64,000 bases of DNA from assembly GCA_018436095.1 (NCBI GenBank), contig JAHDMJ010000001.1:1-64000 (forward strand), written 5' to 3'. Positions 34,378 to 42,890 of this stretch are shown piece after piece. Position 1 is the stretch's first letter. Each line of letters starts with the position of its first letter. The stretch is from Clostridia bacterium. Its GTDB lineage: Bacteria > Bacillota > Peptococcia > DRI-13 > UBA5745. A program made the position numbers and the translations under genes. Under the pieces are notes generated by a model. The model was not told the origin of the DNA. It worked only from the letters and a program-made list of their open reading frames with translations, and did no database searches.

Positions 34378-35133
34378 TTATTTGGCTTTTCTTTGCCGGT
34401 TGATCTCCGACAAAACAATAGCTGCTGCTGCCGACACATTAAGAGAGTTGACCTGCCCGGCCATAGGAATGCTTACCAGCATATCACATTTTTTTCGGAC
34501 CAACTGAGAAACACCTTTGTCCTCACCGCCCAGAACCAGGGCCACCGGGCCTGTCCAATCCGTTTGGTAAATAGTTTGGCTGGCTTCCGCTGTGGCTCCC
34601 ATGACCCACAGCCCTGCATCCTTCATCTCGTCGATAGCCCTGCTCAAATTAGTAATCCGGTCTACCATCACGTATTCCCAAGCGCCGGCAGAAGCTCGGG
34701 CCACACCGCTGGTCAAGGGCGCCGCCCGATGCTTGGGAATCACCACTCCATGGGCTCCCAAAGCCTCAACAGAGCGTAAAACTGCTCCCAGATTATGAGG
34801 ATCCTCCACACCGTCCAGCAGCACAAGTAAGGGCACCTCACCGGCTGCCTGAGCCTTGGCCACCATGTCCTGCCAGGGCGTGTATTCCTTAGGAGCCGCC
34901 TGGGCAGCAAATCCCTGATGCATCATACCACAACAAAGCCGATCCATAAAGACCTTGTCCACCATTTTAAACGGAATATTTCCTTGACGGCAATAGCCGA
35001 TTATTTCTGCGGCCACCCGGTCATTTTCTTCCCGGGACAACCATACCCGGGTAATGGGCCGGCCTTTGCGCAACGCCTCCCTTACCGGGTTACGTCCGTA
35101 TAACAGATCCTCAGGGGGCTGTTTATTCTCCAT
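34378..35133 (-). CDS. rlmB: 23S rRNA (guanosine-2'-O)-methyltransferase RlmB-like
   Basis: SpoU/TrmH-family RNA 2'-O-ribose methyltransferase of 251 residues. N-terminal substrate-binding domain (about 8-85: LLYGRNPVREALRKGRPITRVWLS) and C-terminal trefoil-knot domain with the three motifs: DGVEDPHNLGAVLRSVEALG, LVLGGEDKGVSQLVRKKCD and SIPMAGQVNSLNVSAAAAI. It overlaps mrnC by 11 bases. Sits in the conserved cysS-mrnC-rlmB-sigH block. Confidence 0.92.
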   Translation of the reverse strand: MENKQPPEDLLYGRNPVREALRKGRPITRVWLSREENDRVAAEIIGYCRQGNIPFKMVDKVFMDRLCCGMMHQGFAAQAAPKEYTPWQDMVAKAQAAGEVPLLVLLDGVEDPHNLGAVLRSVEALGAHGVVIPKHRAAPLTSGVARASAGAWEYVMVDRITNLSRAIDEMKDAGLWVMGATAEASQTIYQTDWTGPVALVLGGEDKGVSQLVRKKCDMLVSIPMAGQVNSLNVSAAAAIVLSEINRQRKAK

Positions 35134-35527
35134 TTGCTTCTACTTCCTCTCCCAGTAAAAAAGTGAATAGCTGTTCCAGCCGGCTTTCCTGCCGGGATAA
35201 AAATAAGTATCCTACCAAAGCTTCAAAACCGGTGCTCATGTGATATTGGCTGACAGCGGCGCTTTTGCTTTTGCGGGATTTGGCATTGCGTCCCCGGTGC
35301 AGCACCTCGGTTTCTGCGGCCGTCAGATGAGGCTCTAATTTTTTATAATAACCGGCCATAGCTTGGGCACTGACCAAATCAACGGCTCCCCGGTGGAGAC
35401 GGTTGACTTTTTTGCCTCCTACCGCCAAATGGCTGCGGACATAGAGTTCAAATACGGCGTCACCCACATAAGCCAGGGTCAGGGACGATAAGCGTCCGGC
35501 CTCTTCTTCCGGATATCTCCATAACAT
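35123..35527 (-). CDS. mrnC: Mini-ribonuclease 3
   Basis: RNase III-type catalytic domain without the double-stranded-RNA-binding domain (134 residues), which matures 23S rRNA ends. Signature LTLAYVGDAVFELYVRSHLA with the acidic active-site residues, then HRGRNAKSRKSKSAAVSQYHMSTGFEALVGYLFL. Between cysS and rlmB, its typical place. Confidence 0.95.
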   Translation of the reverse strand: MLWRYPEEEAGRLSSLTLAYVGDAVFELYVRSHLAVGGKKVNRLHRGAVDLVSAQAMAGYYKKLEPHLTAAETEVLHRGRNAKSRKSKSAAVSQYHMSTGFEALVGYLFLSRQESRLEQLFTFLLGEEVEANGE

Positions 35528-35541
35528 AGATTTCTGTTCCT

Positions 35542-37032
35542 TTATGCTTTATGCCAGCGGGGGCCTGCTGCAGTATCTTCCACCACCAGGCCCAGAGCCT
35601 TCAGCCCGTCTCTGATCCTGTCGGCGCCGGCGTAATCCTTGGCTTTGCGGTAATTCTGGCGCAATTCCAGAAGGGCCGCCATTTTTTCTTCCACCGTCAC
35701 CTCGACGCCCTCCGTCTGGCGCAATTGGTAAAGAAGAGCTGCCAAAGCTCCGCTCAGTTCCTGATCTTCCTGGTCGCCGTCTTCCTGAGCCATCAGCTCC
35801 AGCCCCAGCACACCGGCTAAAGTCACAAGCTGATCCAGGCCCTTTTGCAGGGCTGCTGCCGAGGCCTGGCGGCCGGCGGCGTAGGTGTTTAGAATTCGGG
35901 CCAAATCAAACAAAGCGGCAATGGCTAAGGCTGTATTGAAATCATCATTCATAGCCTCTTCAAACTGTTTTTTGGCTTCTTCTGTTTCCTGTAAAAACAG
36001 CCGGGTTTCCTGGTTTTCTCCATCGCCTTCAGTTGTCTCAAGCACCGAAGCCGCTACTCTGGCTGCGTTCTTCAGCCGCTCCAGACCCTTTTGAGCCACT
36101 TGCAGCTTGCCGTCGTCAAAGTCCAAGGGGCTGCGGTAATGAACGGATAATAGGTAAAAGCGAACTACCTGACCGGGAAACTTCGCCAATATCTCCCGGA
36201 GCAAAAAGAAATTGCCCAGTGATTTCGACATTTTTTCCTGGTTGATGGTGATGAAACCATTATGAATCCAATACTTGGCCATGGGCCGCTTAAACCGGCC
36301 TTCCGATTGGGCAATCTCGTTTTCGTGATGGGGAAAAACCAAGTCGGCGCCGCCGCCGTGAATATCGAAGCTTTCACCCAGGTATTTGTGGGACATGGCC
36401 GAGCATTCAATATGCCAACCGGGCCGGCCCGGTCCCCAGGGGCTTTCCCAAGAGGGCTCACCGGGCTTTGCCTTTTTCCATAGGGCAAAATCTGCCGCAT
36501 CTTTTTTGCGCTGGTCCACATCCACCCGGGCCCCATCCAACAGGTCCTCCCGGCTGCGTTTGGAAAGCTTGCCGTATTCGGCGAACTTTTCTACGGCATA
36601 ATAGACGTCCCCATCCATCTCATAGGCTTTACCCTCCTGAATCAGAGCGGCCACAAAGGCAATAATCTCCGGCATATGCGTACTGACCTGAGGGTAAACG
36701 TCAGCCCTTAGGGCTCCCAGGGCGTCGGCATCCTTGAAATATTCCTGAATATACCGGTTAGCCAGAACCTGGGGCTCCTCTCCTTCTTCCCTTGCCCGGT
36801 TAATGATTTTATCGTCTACGTCGGTAAAATTGACCACATAGGTAACATCATAGCCTTTGTAGGTAAAGTAGCGGCGAATGGTATCGAAAACCACTAAAGG
36901 CCGGCCGTTGCCCACATGAATGAAGTTATAGGTGGTGGGGCCGCAGCAGTACATGCCTACTTTGCCGGGATTCAGGGGAATAAAGGGCTCTTTGCTGCCG
37001 GAAAGCGTATTGTGTATGCGTATATCGCTCAT
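35542..37032 (-). CDS. cysS: Cysteinyl-tRNA synthetase
   Basis: Class I synthetase charging tRNA-Cys, 496 residues. HIGH-like motif VGNGRP (FIHVGNGRPLVVFDTIRRYF; here the usual HIGN/HIGH reads HVGN), Zn ligands CCGPT (CysS Cys28-type), GWHIECSAM, HHENEIAQSE and KMSKS (EKMSKSLGNF). ATG 37032 is chosen as start (GGA upstream); an in-frame ATG at 37041 is possible. The TnpB element lies directly upstream, so the normal ispF-cysS linkage is interrupted. Confidence 0.95.
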   Translation of the reverse strand: MSDIRIHNTLSGSKEPFIPLNPGKVGMYCCGPTTYNFIHVGNGRPLVVFDTIRRYFTYKGYDVTYVVNFTDVDDKIINRAREEGEEPQVLANRYIQEYFKDADALGALRADVYPQVSTHMPEIIAFVAALIQEGKAYEMDGDVYYAVEKFAEYGKLSKRSREDLLDGARVDVDQRKKDAADFALWKKAKPGEPSWESPWGPGRPGWHIECSAMSHKYLGESFDIHGGGADLVFPHHENEIAQSEGRFKRPMAKYWIHNGFITINQEKMSKSLGNFFLLREILAKFPGQVVRFYLLSVHYRSPLDFDDGKLQVAQKGLERLKNAARVAASVLETTEGDGENQETRLFLQETEEAKKQFEEAMNDDFNTALAIAALFDLARILNTYAAGRQASAAALQKGLDQLVTLAGVLGLELMAQEDGDQEDQELSGALAALLYQLRQTEGVEVTVEEKMAALLELRQNYRKAKDYAGADRIRDGLKALGLVVEDTAAGPRWHKA

Positions 37033-37040
37033 ATTTTCCA

Positions 37041-37193
37041 TCTGCTACTCAAAATATGGACAAATATCCATATCGAGAAATTTCCTGTTTCGTCCTGCCT
37101 GTTCTCGCATGGCTACCCATACTACTAACACTTTCTCTAACAGTCCACAGGCGTAAATTCCCGACTAGCCATCGGTACATTACAGTAGCTTTA
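37041..37193 (-). ncRNA. Candidate omega-RNA / right end of the TnpB element
   Basis: The 150 bases after the tnpB stop include sequence typical for the 3' end of IS605-type tnpB transcripts, from the guide scaffold (GGGAATTTACGCCTGTGGAC near 37146-37165 on the minus strand) to a 7-bp hairpin ATATGGA / TCCATAT (37054-37073) just before cysS. In active elements this region is the guide RNA. Its exact end is not determined here. Confidence 0.5.
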
Positions 37194-38045
37194 TTATGCC
37201 ACTCTGTAAGTTTGAGCATCTCTCAGGTTAAGGCTTGCGTTGTAGTCCCCGTCTGCGCTATATCCACAATTGCAGATATATTTTCTGTCCGATAACCTCA
37301 AATCAGACTTTATACATCCGCACTTATGGCACAGCTTGCTCGAAGGGTAAAAACGATCAACAATCCTTAATTCAATTCCAATCTGCTTGCACTTGTTTTC
37401 CAGTTTTGCTCTGAACTCATAGAATTTCTGCTGTGCTACAGCCTTGGAGAGATGTCTGTTTTTCATCATGCCAGACACATGCAAATCCTCAATTGTGATA
37501 TAACCTGGCTTGGCTTTTGCCAAATCGCTCACTATCTTATTGATGTAGTCCCTTCTTGCGTTTGCAAGTCTTTGATGAAGCTTTTGTACCGTTAATACCT
37601 GCTTCTGGATATTTTGTCGGGTAGCTTCTCCTTTCTCGTTTTTCCTTTGACTTTTCGCACTTTCGTATTTCCTCGAAAGGCTTCGCTGTTCTCGTTTTAA
37701 CTTCTTTTCCAGCTTTTTAATCGTTGGGCTCTTATTGATATTTTTATAAATACTTCCATCGCTGCAAACAGCGAAGTCCTTTAACCCTAAGTCAATCCCT
37801 ATCCCCAAATCCTTTAGTTCGGGCTTATTATTACCGGTCTCAAGGCCATCCTCAACCAGTACAGAAACATAATACCTTCCGGCTTGGCTGGAAACTGTTC
37901 CGCTTTTGATTATCTGGTTAGTTGGGATGTAGCCCTTTTCTTTTAGCTGCACCCAGCCCAATGTAGGAATTTTAATCCGATGTCTTTCGCAAGGGATAAT
38001 ATTCTGTAAGAAAAAACATGGATAATCGATATCACTTTCGCTCAT
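37194..38045 (-). CDS. tnpB: TnpB-type RNA-guided nuclease of an IS200/IS605-like element, N-terminally truncated
   Basis: A 283-residue remnant of TnpB (full proteins are about 370-400). The RuvC parts are intact: GIDLGLKDFAV (first Asp, about residue 84-94), YITIEDLHVSGM (Glu), the zinc finger CHKCG...CNCG (about 239-259) and the last Asp in SADGDYNASLNLRDA. Missing is roughly the first 100 residues (helix-turn-helix and wedge part); upstream of ATG 38045 the frame stays open for about 19 more codons without matching them, then meets TGA. There is no tnpA. Located between ispF and cysS. Probably inactive as a transposon; nuclease activity uncertain. Confidence 0.85.
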   Translation of the reverse strand: MSESDIDYPCFFLQNIIPCERHRIKIPTLGWVQLKEKGYIPTNQIIKSGTVSSQAGRYYVSVLVEDGLETGNNKPELKDLGIGIDLGLKDFAVCSDGSIYKNINKSPTIKKLEKKLKREQRSLSRKYESAKSQRKNEKGEATRQNIQKQVLTVQKLHQRLANARRDYINKIVSDLAKAKPGYITIEDLHVSGMMKNRHLSKAVAQQKFYEFRAKLENKCKQIGIELRIVDRFYPSSKLCHKCGCIKSDLRLSDRKYICNCGYSADGDYNASLNLRDAQTYRVA

Positions 38046-38087
38046 ATATTCAACATATTGTTTATGGGTATAATAACTTCGGTCAAT

Positions 38088-38106
38088 TGAAGTATTATAT
38101 ACTTTT
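38088..38106. repeat. Palindrome upstream of tnpB, possible left-end hairpin
   Basis: Inverted repeat AAGTAT-TAT-ATACTT at 38090-38104. IS200/IS605 ends carry such subterminal hairpins; identification is tentative because the element is truncated. Confidence 0.35.
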
Positions 38107-38190
38107 CATTTTTTATTTTGTGCTTATCCTTATCCGTATATTAAGGAATTATTGTCGTCTCCTCCTTTTATTATACAGATTGCCGCAGTT

Positions 38191-38673
38191 TTACCCCAAC
38201 AAAGGCTTGAGAGTGCAGACTGCATAACAGGCCATGCCCTCTTCCCTGCCGGCAAATCCCAAGTGCTCCGTGGTAGTGGCCTTTACATTGACCTGATCCA
38301 CACTGACTCCTAAGGTTTGGCTGATCTTCTCCCGCATTTCGGGAATGTAAGGCGCAACCTTGGGCTGTTGAGCCACCAAAGTACAATCCACATTATTGAC
38401 GGCATAGCCCGCCGCCGTCAGCTTCTCACTAACCCAGGACAGCAGCATCCGGCTGGAGCAGCCTTTGTACTGGGGATCCTTATCGGGAAAATGAGTGCCG
38501 ATATCCCCCAAAGCGGCGGCGCCCAACAGGGCATCCATAATGGCATGAAGCATCACATCGCCATCAGAGTGGCCGGCCAGCCCTTTCGGCCACGGCAAAG
38601 ACACGCCGCCGACCACCAGGGGCACTCCCGCCGCCAACTGATGAACATCGTAACCAATGCCTATTCTAAACAT
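38191..38673 (-). CDS. ispF: 2-C-methyl-D-erythritol 2,4-cyclodiphosphate synthase
   Basis: Fifth enzyme of the non-mevalonate isoprenoid pathway. The start FRIGIGYDVHQLAAGVPLVVGGVSLPWPKGLAGHSDGDVMLHAIMDALLGAAALGDIGTHFPD holds the Asp-x-His metal site and the flexible loop; length 160 fits. ATG 38673 follows AAAAGGTG (an upstream GTG at 38682 is possible). ispD lies 216 bases upstream on the same strand. Confidence 0.95.
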   Translation of the reverse strand: MFRIGIGYDVHQLAAGVPLVVGGVSLPWPKGLAGHSDGDVMLHAIMDALLGAAALGDIGTHFPDKDPQYKGCSSRMLLSWVSEKLTAAGYAVNNVDCTLVAQQPKVAPYIPEMREKISQTLGVSVDQVNVKATTTEHLGFAGREEGMACYAVCTLKPLLG

Positions 38674-38889
38674 AGTATTCACCTTTTATCTGCAAATTAC
38701 ATAATTAGGGTTATTTACGTAACGAAAGCCGGTCTCCAATAGCAGGCAATAGTTAGAAATAGTTAACATTAGCCAACATAGCAGCATAAACCGCCGGCAG
38801 CAGCATAAGCCGTCATCAACGGCTAAGGACAACGGCCAGCATTGCCGGCACAAGCTAACCTCCGCCTCCCTTCATAGCTCCTCTATTGT

Positions 38890-39744
38890 TTACGCTCTGC
38901 TAAGAAGAGCCTCCAGCAAAAGCAGGTCTTCGGGATAAGTCAGCTTGATGTTGGCCGGATGGCCTTCCACCAGATGGATTTTACAGCCGCAAGCCTCCAT
39001 CAGCGCCGCATCATCGGTGACGGCTAAGCCCTCACCGGCTTGGCGGTAAGCCTGACGCAACTCATGAAGCATAAAGCCCTGAGGCGTCTGAATCTGCCAC
39101 AAGCCTTGACGCTCCAGGGTTTCCCGGACTATGCCCGCCTGATCTGCCCGTTTGATGGTATCCCGGACGGGGATAGCCGCAACGGCATTACCCCAGGTCA
39201 ATACACCATCGATGACCCGGTCAAAGACTTCCCGGTAAGTACAGGGCCTGACCCCATCATGAATCAGCACCGGTCCCTGCCGGTGGGCCAGAGCAGCCAA
39301 GCCTTTTGACACCGATTCTTGCCGGCTTGCACCGCCGGCCAAAACAGTTTTAACCTTGGGAAACCGCAACCCCGGCAGCCATTGGCCTCTGATCAAAGCT
39401 TCCCCCCGCTCCAAATGCTGCTCAGGCAGAACCAGGACCACTTCATCTACCCGGGGATAGTTTTCCAAAAAGGCTAGGCTATAAGCCAATACCGGCCGGT
39501 CTCCCAACATGAGAAACTGCTTGGCTTCAGCCTCGCCAACGCCAGCTTCGCCAACGCCAGCTTCGGCAGTAATACCGGCGGCAACCGAAGCCCCGGCTTC
39601 CACCCTTGCCGCAGCGACGGCCCCGGCAGCACCCCCGGTCTCTAGTGCATCGCTAAACCGCCGGCCGCTGCCGCCGCAAGCCAGAATCACTGCCGCTTTA
39701 TCTTTTTTGGCGATCTCCACGGCTTCCGCCACTGACGCCGCCAT
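38890..39744 (-). CDS. ispD: 2-C-methyl-D-erythritol 4-phosphate cytidylyltransferase with an insert
   Basis: Third enzyme of the same pathway, joining CTP and methylerythritol phosphate. The nucleotide-binding loop starts normally (VILACGGSGRRF, 19-30) but instead of reaching KQFL after a few residues it runs through an insert of about 42 residues (32-74) made of Ala, Gly, Val and Glu, including repeats AGVGEAGVGEAEA. After that the enzyme is canonical: KQFLMLGDRPVLAYSL, DEVVLVLPEQ, HDGVRPCT, TPQGFMLHEL and DDAALME. Length 284 against about 230 in relatives. It overlaps the PIN-TRAM stop codon (TAATGG). Confidence 0.92.
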   Translation of the reverse strand: MAASVAEAVEIAKKDKAAVILACGGSGRRFSDALETGGAAGAVAAARVEAGASVAAGITAEAGVGEAGVGEAEAKQFLMLGDRPVLAYSLAFLENYPRVDEVVLVLPEQHLERGEALIRGQWLPGLRFPKVKTVLAGGASRQESVSKGLAALAHRQGPVLIHDGVRPCTYREVFDRVIDGVLTWGNAVAAIPVRDTIKRADQAGIVRETLERQGLWQIQTPQGFMLHELRQAYRQAGEGLAVTDDAALMEACGCKIHLVEGHPANIKLTYPEDLLLLEALLSRA

Positions 39745-40976
39745 TACACTTCTCCTTCTACAAAAACCCGCTTATCCGTATATTTGGGCTTGACGAAGAT
39801 CATCCTTCCCGCCGACGTTTGCAGCACGCTGGTCACAACGGCGTAAATCGTCTGGTTGATGTACTTCTTGCCCATGTCCACCACAATCATGGTGCCGTCA
39901 TCCAGATAGCCGATACCTTGACGCTGCTCCTTGCCCTCTTTGATGACGTGGACGATCATTTCTTCGCCGGGCAAAAACACAGGCTTCAAAGCATTAACTA
40001 AATCGTTGATATTCAGCACCCGGACTCCCTGCAACTCCGCCACTTTGTTCAAATTGTAATCGTTGGTCAAAATATCGCCGTTGATCTGCTGGGCCAAAAG
40101 CACCAGCTTGGCGTCCACTTCCGCAGTCTCGGGAAAATCCGTATCCATTACCTGAATATCGCTGACCATTTCTTTGCGCATGTTATTGAGGATGTCCAGG
40201 CCCCGGCGGCCCCGGTTGCGCTTTAAAGCATCGGAGGAGTCAGCAATATGCTGCAGCTCCATCAGCACAAATTTGGGCACGACAATAGTTCCCGACAAAA
40301 AGCCGGTTTGATAAATGTCCGATACCCGGCCGTCAATGATAACGCTGGTATCGAGGATTTTCGGAATACCGCTAAAGCCGGACTCCGGCTGCACCGGGCC
40401 GGCGCTTTCGGCAGTGACTGCGCCAAAAGCAGCCTCTCCTTCTTCCGTTCTGGTTTCCTTTTTCTTTACCGTGATATTCCTGAAACGGTTGAGATTAAAT
40501 ACCTCTTCCCGCTTCTTCATCCCCAGAGAAAGGCCAAGGTAGCCAAGGAGTATACTGATAATCAGAGGCAAATAACGTCCGATGATGGGGATACCGGATA
40601 AAGAGGGGCCAATTAATGATGCAATTATAAGTCCAATAATCAATCCGAAAACAGCGCCCATCAGGTCTGCCGTAGGAACCTTGATCAGCTTGGTTTCCCA
40701 CCATCGGATCAATCGCTGAGTTTGGCGGATCAGGAAAGGCCCCATCATAAAGCCGATCACCAACGCCAAGCCCGTAAGCCCGCTCAGGATTATTATGCCT
40801 AGCCAGAAGCTTTTTTCCTGAAATGTAATCCGGTAAAAATCCGACAGCACAAAAAGCAGGCCGCCGGTAAAACCGAGGCCGCCAAAAGATATGGCAATGA
40901 TAATTCTGACGATCCTCTCGGTTTTGCTTAACTTATTATACAACTCTTTCACCTCCTTTGCTTTAGGATAGTACAT
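39744..40976 (-). CDS. PIN/TRAM-domain membrane protein (YacL family)
   Basis: A membrane-anchored putative RNase of about 410 residues. Four hydrophobic segments (about 25-150), then a PIN domain (about 205-320: ILDTSVIIDGRVSDIYQTGFL, with the acidic residues of the nuclease site; ILTNDYNLNKVAELQGVRVLNIND) and a C-terminal TRAM domain (about 335-395). YacL-type genes usually sit next to ispD and carD as here. ATG at 40976 or the preceding one at 40979; AAAGGAGG upstream. Confidence 0.9.
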   Translation of the reverse strand: MYYPKAKEVKELYNKLSKTERIVRIIIAISFGGLGFTGGLLFVLSDFYRITFQEKSFWLGIIILSGLTGLALVIGFMMGPFLIRQTQRLIRWWETKLIKVPTADLMGAVFGLIIGLIIASLIGPSLSGIPIIGRYLPLIISILLGYLGLSLGMKKREEVFNLNRFRNITVKKKETRTEEGEAAFGAVTAESAGPVQPESGFSGIPKILDTSVIIDGRVSDIYQTGFLSGTIVVPKFVLMELQHIADSSDALKRNRGRRGLDILNNMRKEMVSDIQVMDTDFPETAEVDAKLVLLAQQINGDILTNDYNLNKVAELQGVRVLNINDLVNALKPVFLPGEEMIVHVIKEGKEQRQGIGYLDDGTMIVVDMGKKYINQTIYAVVTSVLQTSAGRMIFVKPKYTDKRVFVEGEV

Positions 40977-41106
40977 CAATTATATGTTGAGCCGATGCGA
41001 AAGGCAAGGTAGTTTTTACCTAAAAATGGACATTATTCATGAAGTATTCATGAACATTAAGTAAACATTCCAGAATTTACTAAGATTGTTCGATGAAAAC
41101 CCTCAC

Positions 41107-41143
41107 TAAAAAAAGAAGCCTGCCCTTAAATGGGACCGGCTCC
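41107..41143 (-). terminator. Terminator after carD
   Basis: Stem GAGCCGGTCCC / GGGCAGGCTTC (imperfect) followed by seven T residues on the minus strand, 50 bases after the carD stop. Confidence 0.7.
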
Positions 41144-41195
41144 TTCAGTAAACTGAGTTCTATAAACCAGGCTCTATAAAATCCGCCGCTTTCGT

Positions 41196-41708
41196 CTATT
41201 CCGCACCGGCCGCCTTTGGCTCCCCGGCATCTCCAACCAAACAATCCGCCAGCTTTATCGTCACCTTCTCCGGTAAAGTCTCTTCCACCAAAGCCAATTC
41301 ACTGACCAGAAGCTGCCGGGCATTTTCCAGCATCTTTTTTTCCGTGGTGGACAAACCTTTTTCCTGATCCCGTTTCGTCATGTTGCGCACTACTGCCGCC
41401 AACTCAAAAATATCGCCGCTTTTCAGCTTTTCCAGGTTGCTCCGGTAGCGCCGGTTCCAGTTGCCTTGCTCTTCAGTAGCGTCTTCCGCCAGGAGAGTGA
41501 ACACTTGATCCGCAGTCTTGCGGCTTACGATAGGCCGGAGGCCTGCATCCTGCTTGCCATTTACCGGCACTAAAACCTGCATCTCCCCAATGGGCATGCG
41601 CAAAACATAATATTCTCTAACCTCTCCCAAGATCGCCCGCTTTTCAATGGCTTCAATGACGCCGGCGCCATGCATAGGATAAACAACCTTATCTCCGACC
41701 AAAAACAC
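41196..41708 (-). CDS. carD: CarD/CdnL-family transcription regulator
   Basis: RNA polymerase-binding protein of 170 residues that stabilises open promoter complexes. N-terminal RNAP-interaction domain (about 1-65: VGDKVVYPMHGAGVIEAIEKR) and a helical DNA-binding C-terminal half with WNRRYRSNLEKLKSGDI and EKKMLENARQLLVSELA. The gene precedes PIN-TRAM and ispD, a common order in Clostridia. A small tail (about 155-170) rich in Ala/Glu is not conserved. Confidence 0.93.
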   Translation of the reverse strand: MFLVGDKVVYPMHGAGVIEAIEKRAILGEVREYYVLRMPIGEMQVLVPVNGKQDAGLRPIVSRKTADQVFTLLAEDATEEQGNWNRRYRSNLEKLKSGDIFELAAVVRNMTKRDQEKGLSTTEKKMLENARQLLVSELALVEETLPEKVTIKLADCLVGDAGEPKAAGAE

Positions 41709-41941
41709 CTGTTCACCCCCACTTAAATATCTACATATAATCCAACTATTAATATGACTATATCTATTTTAGCAGAAGGAACGAAAAGAGTAAAGTATTA
41801 TTATATTCGTATGAGCATTCATCGTCAATGGGAATAAAGAAGTTTTATCAAAAAATTTTTAGCTCTTAATTGAAAAGTCTATGCAATATTCCGCCTATAT
41901 TATTTTTCCGGTATTTAGCCCCCGGAAAAAATTTCTGGCGA

Positions 41942-41970
41942 TTGACAGTTCCCGTCGGGCTTTCTATAAT
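41942..41970 (+). promoter_or_regulatory. Consensus sigma-A promoter
   Basis: TTGACA at 41942, exactly 17 bases, TATAAT at 41965. It serves the gene at 42005; expected start near 41977. Confidence 0.92.
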
Positions 41971-42004
41971 AGAAGCAGTAAATATGCCGATGAGGTGCCA
42001 TAAA

Positions 42005-42400
42005 ATGAACGAAATGCAATGCTCTGATTTTCAAAGTGCCGTTTCCCGCTTTTTGCTGCGCCACCAGAGTATTATCGATATCCTGTCCAAATGCCAGGAG
42101 TCAACCAGCCGCATCAACCGGGCCGCTGTTAAAGCCGTGACCAGTTGCGGTTGTATTGAGATAAACGCTTTTAAGCCCAAGCTGCCTAAGGACGCCAGCC
42201 TTGATGACCTGCGGGAGATTTTGTCCTCTCAGGTAGAAGGCCAGTTATGCGAAACCTGCAAAGAGGCTTTGGCCGAAGAAGTAGGCCGCAGCTTGTTTTA
42301 TCTTACCGCCCTTTGTAATGTTTTCGACATTTCTCTGCAGGAGGTCCTCTCCATGGAGACGGCCAAGCTGGAGACCTTGGGCAAGTATAATTTGGTCTAA
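42005..42400 (+). CDS. Conserved small protein of unknown function (carD-radA region)
   Basis: A 131-residue protein, mostly helical by appearance, with segments DFQSAVSRFLLRHQSIIDILSKCQESTSRINRAAVKAVTSCGCIEINA and LCETCKEALAEEVGRSLFYLTALCNVFDISL. I recall a similar clostridial family of helical proteins with CGC and CxxC motifs (sometimes annotated as DUF1573), but cannot confirm this. Four Cys (CGC, CETC) might bind metal. ATG 42005 with GAGGTG about nine bases upstream; an in-frame start further up at 41873 would overlap the promoter and is not used. A strong promoter and terminator enclose it, so it is a single-gene unit. Confidence 0.75.
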   Translation: MNEMQCSDFQSAVSRFLLRHQSIIDILSKCQESTSRINRAAVKAVTSCGCIEINAFKPKLPKDASLDDLREILSSQVEGQLCETCKEALAEEVGRSLFYLTALCNVFDISLQEVLSMETAKLETLGKYNLV

Positions 42401-42427
42401 CCGCCAAAAATTTATCTAAGTAAGAAT

Positions 42428-42493
42428 TAAAAATCACCTTTTCGTTACATTGCAGTTTGCATATCTGCAATGAGACGTCAAGGTGATTTTTTG
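42428..42493 (+). terminator. Terminator after the 42005 gene
   Basis: Stem AAAAATCACCTT / AAGGTGATTTTT with an inner hairpin CATTGCAG / CTGCAATG, followed by T residues. Confidence 0.8.
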
Positions 42494-42590
42494 TATCCTG
42501 ATTTCCCGGAAAATTAAACAATGCAAGGATTAAATATTATCCCGGCAGTCAGCGGCAATTGGTTGGATTGTGCCCGCCCTTCTGAAAAAT

Positions 42591-42830
42591 GTGCAAAATT
42601 GCAGGTTTGTCACCATTCGCTTAGGCTAACTGAGCAAAATTGCAGGTTTGTAAGGACATTAAACGCATTTTTATACGAAATATGCAATTTTCAATGTGTT
42701 TCTCGCATGAAATTCCATTTTTCATTCATTCACAGGAGGAAAACGCCCCAAAAGCAGTAAACTGAGGTGACAAACTTGAAATTTTGCTCAGTTAGCCGCG
42801 GCAAACAACGACAAAGTTGAAATTTTGCAC
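42591..42830. repeat. Inverted array of 41-bp-phased repeats, locus 3
   Basis: Forward cores GTGCAAAATTGCAGGTTTGT (42591) and GAGCAAAATTGCAGGTTTGT (42632) are 41 bp apart; reverse cores ACAAACTTGAAATTTTGCTC (42770) and ACAAAGTTGAAATTTTGCAC (42811) are also 41 bp apart. The unit near 42611-42631, inverted, reads AGTTAGCCTAAGCGAATGGT, matching the unit at 60.97 kb. The gap 42401-43066 otherwise contains a terminator and the 18-bp tandem repeat, no gene. Confidence 0.8.
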
Positions 42831-42890
42831 ACCCGAGGTGCTGTGAACGGGGTGGGTTGATAATAAGCTGCATACAATCGAAAATTTTGA

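Noticed and set aside
37042-37193. T-box leader for cysS
   Set aside because: No specifier loop or T-box sequence was found; the region fits the right end of the TnpB element instead.
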